A DNA stretch of 64,000 bases from Prinia subflava (taxonomy: Eukaryota > Chordata > Aves > Passeriformes > Cisticolidae), in the NCBI RefSeq assembly GCF_021018805.1, contig NC_086253.1, forward strand, positions 33,234,083-33,298,082, read 5' to 3'. The translations under genes were made by a program, and so were the position numbers. The notes beneath the pieces were generated by a model. That model was not told where the DNA came from. It ran no database searches and was given only the letters and a program-made list of their open reading frames with translations. Positions 35,143 to 48,400 of the stretch are shown piece by piece (positions within the stretch are counted from its first letter, which is position 1; every line of letters starts with the position of its first letter).

Positions 35143-36153
35143 ATAGAAGCACAAAATATCCCGAGTTAGAAGGGACCCACAAAGATCGTCAAGTCCAGCT
35201 CCTGATATTGCACAGGACACTGCAAGAGTCACACCAGGTGCCTCTTGAGAAGCACTGAGAGTGCTGGTCCAAACACATCTTGAACTCTGTCAGGTTTGGT
35301 CCTGTGACCATGTCCCTGGGAAGCCTGTTCCAGTGCCCAGCTACCCTTTGGGTGAAGACTGTTTTCCTCATATCCAACCTAAAACTCCCCTGACACAGAA
35401 TCAGGCCATTCCCTTGGGTCCTGTCACTGGGCACCACAGACAAGACATCAGTGGCTGCCCCTTCTCTTCCCTTCAAGAGGAAGTTGAGAGCACAATGAGG
35501 TCTCCTCTCAGTCTCCTCCAGGATGAACAGACCAAGTGCCCTCAGCTGCTCCTCATACGTCTTCCCCTCAAGGCCCTTCACCATCTTCCTTGCTCTCCCT
35601 TGGATGCTCTCTAATAGCTTCATATTATTCTCACATTGTGGTGCCCAAAATTGCCCCCAGCACTCAAGGTGAGTGCCCCCAGCTCAGAGCAGAGCAGGAC
35701 AATCCCCTCCCTTGCCCAGCTGGCGATGCTGTGCCTGATGCACTCCAGGACAGGGTTGGTCCTCCTGGCTGCCAGGGCACTGCTGGCTCATGTCCAAGAT
35801 GCCATCAACCAGGGCCCCCAGGTCCCTTTCCATGGCACTGCTTTTCCAGCATTCTCATTCCCTGGCCTGTATGTTCAGGGTTTCCCTGTCCCAGGTGCAG
35901 AATCCAGCACTTTTCCTTGCTGAACTTCATGCACTTAATGATTTCTCAGCTCTCTGATTGGTCAAGGTCTCTCTGCAGGGCCTCTCTGCCTTTGAGGGAA
36001 TCAACTGTTCCACAATTTAGTATTATCAACAAATTTAGACTATCTTTCAATTTTGTATTCAAGTTGTCTATGAAGACAGTGATGAGAACTAGCCCTAAAA
36101 TGGAGCCCTGTGGAACCCCACTACTGACTGGTCACCAGCCAGAATATGTCACC
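35143..36153 (-). mobile_element. CR1 LINE, 5'-truncated, about 1 kb
   Basis: On the minus strand it runs from the RT region near 36150 to the 3' end near 35150. The reverse complement carries TGGGGTTCCACAGGGCTCCA, corresponding to the GVPQGS region, and the usual C-terminal blocks. These include LLESIQGRARKMVKGLEGK, TDVLSVVPSDRTQGNG and LCQGSFRLDMRKTVFTQRV, readable in one 144-aa frame (35189-35623), so this copy is better preserved than the others. Plus-strand frames across it (117 aa and 206 aa) are antisense artefacts. The 5' part is truncated and no full-length ORF2 remains. Confidence 0.95.
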
Positions 36154-39100
36154 TAAAACCACACAGTGGAAGAAGAAAAATAATTAGTACCAGGGAACAG
36201 CATCTTAGTAGCTTTCTCCAGTGTTATAACTGGCCTCCTCCCTTTGAAGATGTTAGTCTGCAGAGCTCCATCTTTCTTCAGGCTGTCCTCAAATTGTCTT
36301 CACTCTGCCCTGCTCCTGGTTGCCAGCATGCACCTCCTGTGAAGAGAAAACCCTATACATTAACAAGTGATAAAAATTGACTTTAATCCATGCACCTACC
36401 TGAACTGTCATAAACTATTCTACCTGTCTAGCTTGATAACTGGCAATCCCATGTGACAAAACTCATGTGGGGACGGAGTCCTGTCACAGCAGATCTGATT
36501 TACGGGGCTGGGCCGGGTTGCACAAGGGAGGCCCAGGGAAGGTGCCTGCAGCCTACCCCACTGCTCTGCTCAGCTAACTGAATAACAAGGGAGGAGGATG
36601 ATGAAAGATAAAAATTAAAGCTAGGTGTGTAACTGGTGTTTAAACGTTGAAAGTTTTTCTTTGGTGTCTGCTGCTCAGGCCTGCATAAAGCTGTTTGTAT
36701 GCAAACAGTGTACTTGCCCGTGATAATTGCTGCTAAGGTTCTCTTAGTACAAAGCCCCAGTCTGAGGAAACTACCAAAACACTGCAGATCAGCAGGAAGG
36801 AAATACAGCTTTTTATTAATGAGGCATCCAGGAGAATTTTGGCAACCATTTTATGGAGTAAATCATGTTTAGCACCACTGACATATACATAGGATACTCA
36901 GTGGCAAGTATAGGATACTCAGTAAGGCTGAGAGGTAGACTGGGAGGAGAAATCATCAAGTTTCTCATAAACATTATTTTTCCAGATTTTTTTTGTCATC
37001 TTCCACTCTTTTTTTGTTCTCTCTTTTGTGTTTTGGAACCCCTTCCTCCACTATCCATTTGCTTACATGTTGCCAAGAGGTACACAGTCTTCTGCATATT
37101 GCTGTTTCCTCTTGCACTAGTTTTTGTGGAGGTGGAACCCACAGCCTCCCCATTTGTGTTGGATCACAACACTGTGATCAAAAACCTATAGGAAACATGT
37201 ATTTGCTTCACAGTTTGGGATGAGGATTGTCCAAAAATAATCTTATAGAAACAAGTTATTAATTCAGCACTTATACAGGTTGTTTTTACTTAGGGTATGT
37301 TATGCTGTATCTGTCTGAAAGAATTTGGTTTGAAATAAGTATGGGAAAAAGGGAGGCTATCTTGGTATGATGGTACTCAAGAGCAAATGTGCAGTGAAGA
37401 GCACTGGCAAGAAGCACACACAGCACTGCAAGAGATGCATTTCAATGCATTTGTTGTATAAAACACAAGCACCACTTGTCGCTTTAATCCTGTTCTTAAT
37501 ACTGCTAAACTAAACATATTTACATAGAATCAGAAGGGGCATGTGATGTTGATATGTTTACCTTTTGGAGATATTTCTGTGGCACACATCAACAAATTGT
37601 TCTCATAACACTTCAAACTGTCTTGAAAGCTAAAAGCACTAAAGAATCTGGAAGAGAAATTAGGAGAGTGCAGGGCGCTTTTTTTTTTTTTTTTAAGTAT
37701 CTTTATTTAAAATGTCATATTAGTCAGATGAGATTGCTCTACAGGATGGGAAGGAGAGTGTCAAGAATTATGTTGATGAACTAATAGACTGATGAACACT
37801 AAGGGGCTATTTGAATATTAATTTTAGATTACCACCAAGGTAAGAAGCCTGAGCTGTCCTCTTGACCATCATGACTGGAATGGGAGACAGGAGAAACTGC
37901 TCAGGGATATATATGAGAGTCTGGATGGACACAACAATGCCTGATGGCATCTGGAACAGGATTGTTTAATTCCAAATTACAAGTATGCTATTTTTATTAA
38001 GCAATAATTTTCATCCACAGTTTTGTAAGTCCCTGCATTGCAATTTCAGTTACTTGGATCCTCACCTAACCTCTGCCTATAGATATTTTCCTTTTTATAG
38101 GATAAACACAAACATAGCTTTTCATTGTATGATATGTATAGACTGAGCTGACCAAGTCATTCTGCTACTGATGTCAGCACTGGAGCCTTTAGGCACAGTT
38201 TTTGGTCTTCATTTCTAGTCTTTCTTTTTCTTTCCATGTGAGCTGGCCTTGCTACTGCTTGCATCTCTAACCATTCCTATTCTGTTGTGGAGGAGGTCTT
38301 GGAAATCACCCTAGTCATGGCAATGTAAGGGTTTGTGCTATTGTTATATTGTTTGTTTAGACTTTCTGCATTTGGCGGTGTTGCCTGGGTGCCACTCAGC
38401 TGTCTGCAGAGGAGTGCTGAGGCTCTGCAGCTGATACTGCAGGCACTGGCTGCACAGTGCAGGGCAGAAGGAGGAAAGGGGCAGTGCCTACTGTCACTCT
38501 TGGTCTTGGCTGTTCTCTTTCAGACCAAAACTAATTTTATTTCACAGCTATTGGGCCTTTTAACTCCAAAAGAGTCCATGTGAAATTCTTGGAATAATTC
38601 CATTAATACCATAGGGCATTAAATTGTGTCTGTAATGGCACTGGAAACTTCTATTTTCTCTTGTTAACAGTTTCAGCCTACTTAATATTTTTCTTTAAAC
38701 TTGCGTGTTTATCTTGTTAGTTTTCTAAACACTGAGTTAAAACACTGAAGTGTCAGTACATACTTTCTGTGGTAATGATGCTACTGATTTTTGCACTGAA
38801 TATTTATTTCCATGAAAAATACAACTTTATTTTTTAAGGCAGGTAATGTCTGAAAAAGTCTGTGGTTTTTCAGATATGTGTGGAATCAAAGGGTTCAATT
38901 CTCTTCTGTATTGCTTCTGAACTCAGTGAATTTATATTAGTGTTGAATTTGAGCAAACCTTTCCAGGCAGCAGTTAATCTGCTCTAGTCTTTAACCTCAC
39001 TCTAACTTAACTCTAAAATAGGTTTTGGAGATCTGGTTGGTTAAGATAGAGAGAGATATTTCTTCTTTAGTCACAAATATTGAATACACAAAAGAGCACT

Positions 39101-41139
39101 TGAGATGCAAAACTGTCTTGTAATGCTGATTCAAGCATGTGTGTTCAAGCACAAGCAATTACCAGATGGATTCCAGGAGAAGAAAGGTCTGTAAGGAAAT
39201 GAAAAGCCTCAGAATGTATCCCATGCAGCAGGATATGGTGCAGGGAGCCCACAACTCATGCTAGCAAAACCTATGGGAGTCCAGAAAAAGGAAAAGAAAA
39301 AAAAAATGCATCTTTCATTCATAGTTTTTATACAGACTCTTTTCACTGGAAGTTGGGACACACCTTTTTCATTCAAAGCACTTTTTAATGTGCCACTGTT
39401 GTGTTATCAAAGTGATAAATTGTGGCCTCAAGCAAAACAGTTAAAGGGAGAAGGAGGATGACATTAAAAGAAAACCAGACTAATTTTCTTGATTTGATCT
39501 ATTGTGCTAAGGCATAATCTTTCAAAGTTGCATTAGCAGCGATCTTTAAACATCCTGGGCAGAAAGCTCAGGGGAGCACTATAGGGAAATCTCCAAACCT
39601 GGTAAAAGGGAGAAATGAATTGCCTAATAAGCTATTCTCCATTTGTAATCCTTATTACATTGCACCCTAATCACTGAGCATTAACAGCAGTGGCTGTGAT
39701 AGCAGAAGTCATACATTTTTTTCAGATTAGACAGTTTTGCCTCTTTTTCTGAGAACTTCATTTTCCAGTATTATTTTGGGATTTGGGGGACCTTTATTTA
39801 GCAGTGCAAATTTTAGTTTCCAGAAGCAGATTTTGTAATAAGCTTGCTGAAGGCAAATTGCTGGTATTCAGTGTCAATGAGATATGTCAAGAAGTTTAAG
39901 ATTTTTAGAAATTTAAAGGGCCACATAAACTCAGGTTCTTCAAGTACTTTGCTAAATAAGATTGTATTGAAGCCTGCTTCTTTTCCAGTGGAATTTGTAC
40001 TCTTCAATCAGTGTGAAAGGTTTGTCAGTGGAGGGCTTAACCCAATAAGCAAACAGTCAAATACTTAAATAAGCTCTTGCTAAGGGGTGTTGTTTTCCTG
40101 TGGTTCTCAGAAAACAACAAACATGAAAGGGGATACAATTTGACCTCTAAACATGCTGTGAAGATTGGTAAACAATCCAGGGCATCTCTCACAGACTGAT
40201 AAAACTCTTCCAACAGATAAATATTTGTTGCAGCAATGCTAGGTTTAGATTAAACAGTGGATTTGATATTTTCTACTATTTGACCTAATTTTTATTGTCT
40301 TTTTGGTGGAAAGTAGTGTTTTCTCTACCTGACCTTTTTGGTATTTGTGAGCTGCATTTGGAAATGAGCCTTGAGCCTCACCCCACATATCCCACTGGAA
40401 AAATGGAGACGTGACCCTTCAGTTAATCACAGGGATGTCCTGTGCAATGCTTGAGATGATACACATCCCTCAAACTAGCACCCAGAGTTGAGGTACTTCT
40501 GTACTGTAGCCTGGTGGTTACTCTTGCCTGGCACACAGGAGACAGTGGTTACCTTCCTTCTGCCACCTTCATGCCTGCTTTCCCTTGGGAGGCTTTTCCC
40601 ACATTTTTCTTTTTTTTTTCTCTGTTGGGTATGTTTGCTTCTACAGCAGCATCAATGTAATTTTTCAGATGAGACATTTAATTGAAGTTTTGTAAGTTCT
40701 GTGCAATTGTCATTCATCTTTTTCCAATGGAAGGAATTATCTTCCTGATGACTTCAAATGGAACCTGGGTTAAAGCTGAGGGTTTTCTTTAGATCTGTAA
40801 TAAGGCCACAAAAGTACTCGTATGGCTATCCCATACTAGGACATTTGACAGTTTCTTCAGGATTTGGCCCATGATACAGCTGCAGTTCACAGTCCTTTAG
40901 AGACCAAAGCCCATGTATTTGACTTTGACTGGCATGTCAGCTCAGTTCCGGATTTTGCCCTTCACCTTTCATTCTGCATGTTATACAATTTTGCAGTCTA
41001 AATCACAAATCATCCATTTGGGGATTAAAAAAGTCAGCGTTGTTCAAAGGAGCAGGGGAAGGGGGAGATCCTTTCAACAGCAGCTTGGCATGATAAGAGC
41101 AGAGCAATGCTGATATGTATCTCCTCTGGACGTAATTTA
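36154..41139. other. Unannotated non-coding stretch
   Basis: Unique AT-rich DNA. Small features are a near-tandem 13-bp duplication TAGGATACTCAGT around 36890-36922, a T16 run at 37679-37694, and an A-rich tract near 39289-39306. The longest frame (108 aa plus at 36865-37191) has hydrophobic stretches but no recognisable family. Confidence 0.6.
37679..37694. repeat. Poly-T run (16 nt)
   Basis: An uninterrupted T16 mononucleotide run between GGCGC and AAGT. Confidence 0.9.
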
Positions 41140-41264
41140 AGTCCACATGGATGTGATCCTATGGAGCCTGCTCTGAGTGAACGTACACTGGCAAAGGGGT
41201 TGGTCTAAATGTTCTCCAGAGATCACTCCTAACTTCAACCAACCATTGTGTGATTCTGTGATGA
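41140..41264 (+). mobile_element. CR1 LINE 3'-end fragment
   Basis: About 120 bp matches a CR1 3' terminus. It contains GAGCCTGCTCTGAGTGAACG, GGGGTTGGTCTAAATGTTCT and CCAGAGATCACTCCTAACTT, and ends ATTGTGTGATTCTGTGAT. This is the GATCTCCAGAGGTC-type tail, like the element at 28455-29534. The 5' boundary is approximate. Confidence 0.82.
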
Positions 41265-44151
41265 AGTATAGAAAAAACTTTGTCACTAGAAGTCTTTCCA
41301 GAGTATTCCGTGATTTCATGTGGACTTTGGCACTGCTGTCCTTCATGGCTCTGATTCACATGTGCTTTAATTTGCTGTGTCAGATTCTCATCTGTGCTCA
41401 CAGTATCAGAGTACTGCCATAGGTCAGTGTGATGGCTGTGCCCTTTGGCCAGGAAATTCTCTTTGCTTTGTCCCAGGTTAATTCTGAATCTCCCCGTACT
41501 ATTTTGCTAGACACTTCTTGTCCCAAATATGAATTATGTCTCTTGTTAGAGGTTCACCAAACTTCTTAGTCACAGATCTGCTTGCTGTTTCCCCTTTCTT
41601 TTTGTTCTTTAAATTATACTGCTTACATGTCTCAACTTTATGAGCCACCCCACTCTTCATTCTTTTTTACAATGTTTCACAGGTGACTCCATTTTCTTTG
41701 GTCAGCTGGAAGCTCCTACAAAGTAATTTTGAGCTGCCTGTTACTAGAAATTAGGCTGATTTCTGATTGTTTTCCTTTTTGCTGAGACTCAGGGCTTGCG
41801 GGTAAAACATAGGTTGTCTTCTCAAGGTGATTCTCCTGATTTCTTTTCCTGGGTTCAATATACAATAAGAGTTGTGACTCTGATGGAGATCTGTGTCTTT
41901 TGGTGTCTGAACTCTACCTGTGCAGCACTAGGACTAATTTCACAGCAATTTTATAAAGGTCTGTTTCCTTGCAAGTGTGACTTGCTGTTACCCTCCCACT
42001 CTGCACGTGGGTATGATGGGCAGCTCAGTGAGGACTGGAGAAAAGACAAGAAGTGTGATGACTTAAGAGGAATTGAGCTATGGAGGAAGGCTGGCTGGAC
42101 TGATGCATTTTGTTTGGTAACAAGGTGAGTTGACCAGCCCCTGGAAGACGTTGATGGAAACCGTAAATGATGTTGGGTAGATGGAACTGGTAGATATTGT
42201 GGGACAGCATATTTTATTCAGGAAGACCCCAAGGAGTAAAGCTGGATTGCTTTGACAAGTCACCATTGAAAAATAACATTGATACACTTACCAATCATAC
42301 CTCCTTATTCTGTTTCTTTTATGCTTCAGATAGTTTTTTCCCTTTTGTGGGTGTGAGAGGAAAGAGTATTAACCTAAAATGTAGTGTAAATGTAACATCT
42401 TAGGAACTACTTGAGGTGGGATGCCTAGAACTATTGGCACTGAATTTTCTGACAGGTGTTTCTTTTGCATTATGCGTTTCAGATAGAGACTACTTGGTAA
42501 GAGAGGTGGGGTGAACCTCAGACCGGTTTGTTTACTTGATTTGAAAGTAGCTTTTAAGCTAGGGACTTAATCCTCTCCTGTTACACAAGAAATTGTCACT
42601 GAGACCAGGAGTTTCAGCTGAATCATGGCCATGATTGAGTCTGTCTGCACTTTGTATTTTAGATAAAATAGAAACATCTTAAGGTGAATTTTTTACTAAT
42701 AAGTCTTTAAATCTAATAAAGTATTTTAAAAACAAATGGGTATTTGTAAACCTTAAATGTGAGTAAGAAAAAAGTTATTCAAAAATGCCACCATGATATC
42801 GTGCTAAAACAGCTTCGCGTCACCTCTGCCTGCATACTCTCCTGCAAAAGTGTGAATCTCTTTTATATGGAATGGCAGCATTGTTTACAGCGTTTTTACA
42901 AATAATAGAAGCCAAATAATCTTTACAAGCAGTAGACATGTATGATGTATTTCAAAAGGATAATTGAGTTAAAATTGTATAAAGTGACACAATGTGCACA
43001 GCTTTCATCAGCAATACATTTAGAACATTTTATGACTTGTGAAAAAGGCTCTTAGAAGGATTTGAGTGGGACCAGAGAGTCACTCTGGCTGCCAGACAGT
43101 TGTGCAGGGGCTCCTTCAGTCTTTGGCCAGATTGTGCAAGTCCAGTCTAATCTGGTTAGTCTTTAGATATATGGTTCCACCTATAAAATACAGCATATAT
43201 AATCATGTGTATGTGGGCTCTGGGCCAACAGCGAGAAGCATGGGTGAGTTAGCATGTTGAAATGCACAGATGTGAATATTAATATGCAAGATCATTAATG
43301 TTTTTGTTTGAGTTTATCTCATTAAAAACTGTGCTTACTGTATTTTGGGAGACTGAAGGGTTTTTGTTTGTTGTTTGCTTTTTTTAATGTAGAATCACTT
43401 AATGGGCATACTGTGCAGGTTGTACAATTATTGTGAAAATGAGAGTCGCCTTTTGTAACCTCCTCCATTCTTTATTAGGTTATCTCTCGTCTCAGTGATC
43501 CTCTCACTAATGAATTCTAATTCTCTGTACCAATGGGAACAGTTTGATCCTATTTTGTCCCCTCAGGGCACCTCAGCATATGTGAATGGTTAACTCTGAT
43601 CTCAGATAACTGGTTGCATTCTTTTGGGAAGCCCAAGCCAGTGACATTATTTTAACCTTTTACCTACTTAACTTTTCCCTAACAACTACAGTTCCCTCTG
43701 CTCTACCTACCTTGCACACCCAGGGAAAGGCTCAGGTATTCACAGCAAATGCCTAACATGTAATACATAACACATGCAAAGGACATATGCTAGTAACTTG
43801 CAAAATACTATCATTCTCCATGTTACTGTGCAGTCTTTGTTGCTGAAGGACCAGCAGAGATGACCATTTTAACTAATTTTGCAGTTGGAATTGTGCATGT
43901 TTCTCCAACATGCAGTGTCACAACGGGGTTGGCAAAGACAGCCTGAAAGCGAGCATGGGCCCACATTGCTACAACAGGCTGATGAAATGCTGTGGAAAAA
44001 GCAGTGTTGCAAGTCAGGCAGAGGTGAGCAACAGGCATGGGGGCTGGGAGTGTGAAGAGTCCAGACTCCAGGAAACCCAATCTGCTGAAGCCTCAGAAGG
44101 TGCAGAGGTCATACAGTCAGCCTCCAGTGTGGGAAGTTGCCTCTTGCCCAA

Positions 44152-44175
44152 GGGTCACCATGGTGCTGGTGACCC
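44152..44175. repeat. Short perfect inverted repeat (9-bp arms)
   Basis: GGGTCACCA and TGGTGACCC flank the 6-nt loop TGGTGC. It lies inside a 101-aa plus-strand frame that shows no domain. No promoter or RNA context makes it a terminator or a functional hairpin. Confidence 0.75.
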
Positions 44176-45411
44176 TGAGGAAGGAGCCCAGCTTAGCGTA
44201 GCTGTGCAGATGTAGTGTGATCTACAGGGTCAGGATGCACCTTAGATGCCTTTTGCTGTTTGGTGTGTTTAAAATACAGCTTGCATCCATGCCAAGGTTC
44301 ATGGACCTGACCTTGTTGGCTCACAGAAACTCTACAGGGATTGATGGATAGTCATGGGAAGGGCACCTGGAATATTTTGGCTGCAGCACACATAGATCAT
44401 AGGGGTGTGGCCATAGGGTTTGCAGGGACGTTCCCCAAAAAATCTGCCTGCACAACTCTGCAGTAACAGTTCTTGGGCAAATAGCACAAAGCTATGCTTT
44501 GATGGAGCACCCTGCCATGAGGTGTGCTTGGATGGGTGGAGGACCTGAACAGGTAGAGGACTATTCAGTTATCTGCAATGGTGTGCTTGTGGCAATGTCA
44601 TCAGGAATGTTCTTGGAAGAGAACATTAAAATCTGAGCTTTTTTTCAATACTGGAAGCCAGGAGAAGATAATGTACTATCCAGACTAAAGCAATTGCTTG
44701 CAAACTACAGTTTTACTAATAACAATATTTGAATTGGTAAGAATGGGAAAAAAAGTGGAGACACGGAAATAATTTTGGCTTCTTTTTTTCCCCCTTCTTC
44801 TTTCTTTTTTTATTCCCTGAAACATCCCACAAATCTCCATGGTTCAGAAAAATCCACCAAATGTTCCTTTTTGTTTTCTGTTTATTTTAAAGTTAAACTT
44901 GGGTTGAAAGAACAATTTGAAATGACAGGGTGAACTTTTGTACTGAAAACATCAAAAGGAAAAAATAAAATGTAGTGGTGAGTAAATGGTAAGGTGGAAA
45001 CTTGAAACTGTTGATATTGATATAAATTTATGACTGGTTTTGAGCTACAGGGAAAAACACAGTGACCTACAGATCATGGGTTTGAAATCTCTGTGTAATG
45101 GGCCAGGGATTAAAATAATAATTTTTCAGACACAATTATTTTTAGCATGAAGGCGGTTCTCTTCAAGGAATACTGCCATTCTGCTTGTTCATCTTGAGAT
45201 TTCTGTGCAGTGTCCTCCTTTTCCCCCACTTTGCCTGAGTACCAGTAAGACAATTGAGTAAAACAAATACTTGAAAACAAAATAGGAGGGAAACAAATAA
45301 ACTGAATAGATAAACTTCCTTAAATAAACTTGTCAAGCATGGAAATATTCTGCCATAGGTGTCTGAATTGTTGTTATTAATTACTAGAGCATAGAAGATT
45401 GCTTTTGGACT

Positions 45412-45440
45412 AATGCTAATAGATTGAATGCTAATAGATT
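45412..45440. repeat. Direct duplication of a 14-bp word, 15-bp period
   Basis: AATGCTAATAGATT occurs twice, separated by one G. This is replication-slippage-type structure. Confidence 0.85.
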
Positions 45441-48400
45441 CTGAGCAAACAAATATTCCCACCGTGAGGAGCTCAGTCTGGGTCAAAGGCTAAAGGCATT
45501 TTGGCAGGACAGGAGGAAACTGAGAAACTGCAGTACAGCCTGATAGACAATGATGCCAGCAGACCTCTTCTAATGGTCTTCCTGAAGGCCTTCTTAGTGA
45601 AGTAGGGCTTTAAAAAAGCACTAAGATAAAAGGAAAGCATGGAAGCACTTGGGGAAGGCAGTGACTAAGAGTGGATGTCAGTAGCTGGGAGAAGTTTTAA
45701 CTTTGCATTGGAGGAAAGAATGGCAGGTTAGGTGCAGGGGGAGGGGAGGGCATGGGAGCAGGTGTGAGCTACATCCATTTCTCAGATGGGGTCAACAGTG
45801 CAACTAAGGGTTAAAGAGCAGCGTAATAGGGAGAAAATATTTTTAAGGATGTTGGGGAGCAGCTAGTCCTGTGCCAAACAGGTGTTGGAAGTAAGCCCAG
45901 GAATATGATCCCCAGTTGATATACTAGGCTCCAATACAAGAGGAGCAGGTAGGGTTTGAGGCTGCTCTTAGAACTGCTTGCTTGCCCAAGGAAGAACTTT
46001 GAGAAGAATTGCATTTGTAGCTAATGGTTCACCTCTGCATTAGTTTGAGGGAAGCATTGATGCTTGTTCAGAAAGGATGCTGAGGTATTTTGTTCAGGAA
46101 TTGAATGGTCTTTATACTTTCTTGCTTATGAAATAAGCTCTGGCTGACAGATTTTGTCTGCTTGGTTTCTTTGGAGTTTTTTGGGGGGCTGGTGATTGTG
46201 GTGGGAATGTTGGAGTTTGTTTGTTCTGTACTGTTGTAGTTGCATTGGCATTTGTTGTCCTAGGCTGGAAGCAAAATCAGCCCCTGCAAACATGAAAAAA
46301 TTCTAATCTGGTGATATGGAAGGATAAAATGAGTTGTGGGAAAATGAATATGGTCCATTTTTCTATAGATTAAATCAGCAACAAATTGTGCAAAGAGAAC
46401 TGGTGGAAGGGTGTAATGTTAGAGGCAGGCACCAAAATATGATGAGGGGATGGTGTTTCTGGAGGAGGACAGAACACTGTTGTGATAAGGAAGACTACCC
46501 TTCGTATAGGATTTCTCTCAGAGATGAGCTATAGTATCAATCCAGGTGGTAGGTGTTGATGAACTAGTAGGAGAAGTTATAATGAATGAAAATGGGAATA
46601 AAACATAAAAGAGGATATGGAATGGTGAGAAACAGTACTGTGCTAATAGGTAAGAGAAGGTGAAGCCAAGAAGGAAGGGCCAAAGTACAACAAATCCTTG
46701 CAAACCACATCTCACAGGACAGAGTGTCTTGGGAAAAGCTTAGGGAGCCGGTGACCAAAGAACAGCTCTACATTAAATGAGGAACTGGAGGTGAACCGTT
46801 TGCAGAAAACATATTAATTCAAGATTCTTCTTTTGAATGGAAGTAAAAAGAGCTGTACTCATTGCATGAAATTGTGATGATGATAAAACATATAACTGAG
46901 GGATGGAATGATTCCTTGAGCAGAAAATGTTATTACTGTGGATGAATGTGACAAATTGAGAAAACAGAAGAAGAGAAGTCTTGAATCAGAAGGCTGATAG
47001 AAGATAGCTAGATGAAGTTCAGGTAACAACATGGCAGAGAAGAGAACGTACAGGGTTGCATGAGAATGATAAAGATAGTGGAAACTGCAAGCAGCAGCAA
47101 TACAGCTGGGATTACCCACCTCCTTAAGTCTGTTCTCCTCCCTTTCTTGGGTTTGATCAAAGATGAGAAGGATGAGAAAAATTAGATACTGTACTGGATT
47201 GTCAGGTCGGGGTATGTTTGCCTTTGTAAGTCTATCTAGAGTGCTTGAAGGCCTTGAGTTTGATTAAGCATCCCTTTCTTGACTAATTTTCAAATACAGT
47301 GATTGTCTTTTCAAAGTGGGTGGGGTTTTGGCATAATTTGGGAGCACTTTGAACTTTAACTGCAAACAAAACAATGTCTGGTTTCCATTGACCTCACAAT
47401 TCCTAGGATAGTTTTACTTACTCCTTATTTTTTCCTGTGCACTTTTGAATCATAAACAGGACAGATATTTTCTCTTTGTCTCTCTGAAACCATTCTCTTG
47501 TGGTTGTTTGGGTATTAAAATAAGAATCTAGATGCTAGCTGTGAGATAAAGCATATCTGTGGTGACATGTAAGAGAGCCTTAGTGTTGAGAACACATACA
47601 CTGGTATGTTACACTCAGTGTCCTTTGGAACTGAAGTAAACAAATAAGATCACACAGTGAATTGGAATTAGTTTTGCAAGAATACCCATATAACCATTCC
47701 ATAAACAACTTAACAATGCAAAAAAGATGTAGAGAATGATAATAGCCAGCGCTCCCTTGTCCTTCTCTTACCCAATTTCTCTTGAGATGAAATCTCATTT
47801 AATAAAATAGTGTCTGCAAATACATAACAAGTCAACAACAGCTCTTCCTCTGAGCAAATACTCTGTTGTTGGTGTATGTGATGCCAGCCCAAGTGTTCTT
47901 AAACTTTTAGTAATATCCTCACAGGAAGGTTATACAGATTTGTCAAATGAAACCAATTTGAAAACTATTGTAGTCTAATTAATTTGAATTCTTAGTGTGG
48001 ACAAACTCTCGGTTTTCATGCAGTGACATGTTTTCACCATACTCTGTCAAAATGCTCTGAGTGGTGAGTACAAATAAATGTAAGCATAAAATTATTATCA
48101 CACCAAATCAACTGCAAGGGAAATCAGTGAATCAGGTAACGTGATCCCTTTTGAAGGTCAGACAAAATACAGGGTACTTCTGTGGACTCTGATACCAGTT
48201 TAAGGGGCTACTGGTAAGTAGTATGAGCACAGTAGCCTGCAAAGGAAAACTTGCTTGTTACTTGAATTTAGAGTAGGGGAAACCTGACTGCCTTGGTCAG
48301 GAGTTCTGAGATAATTCAGGGTCTCAAGGTCATACCCGAATTTCTCTGTCTTCATAGTATGTTAAGCTACTTGGTAGCATCTAAATCTGGCATTCGATGC

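Noticed and set aside
35536..36156. 206-aa plus-strand frame
   Set aside because: Antisense to the minus-strand CR1 element.
37526..37540. ACATAGAATCAGAAG, similar to a reversed CR1 tail
   Set aside because: Only about 15 bp match and the following sequence does not continue as CR1.
43910..44215. 101-aa Cys/Ser/Glu-rich plus-strand frame with an internal hairpin
   Set aside because: No homology recognised and no splice or promoter context. The hairpin is short.
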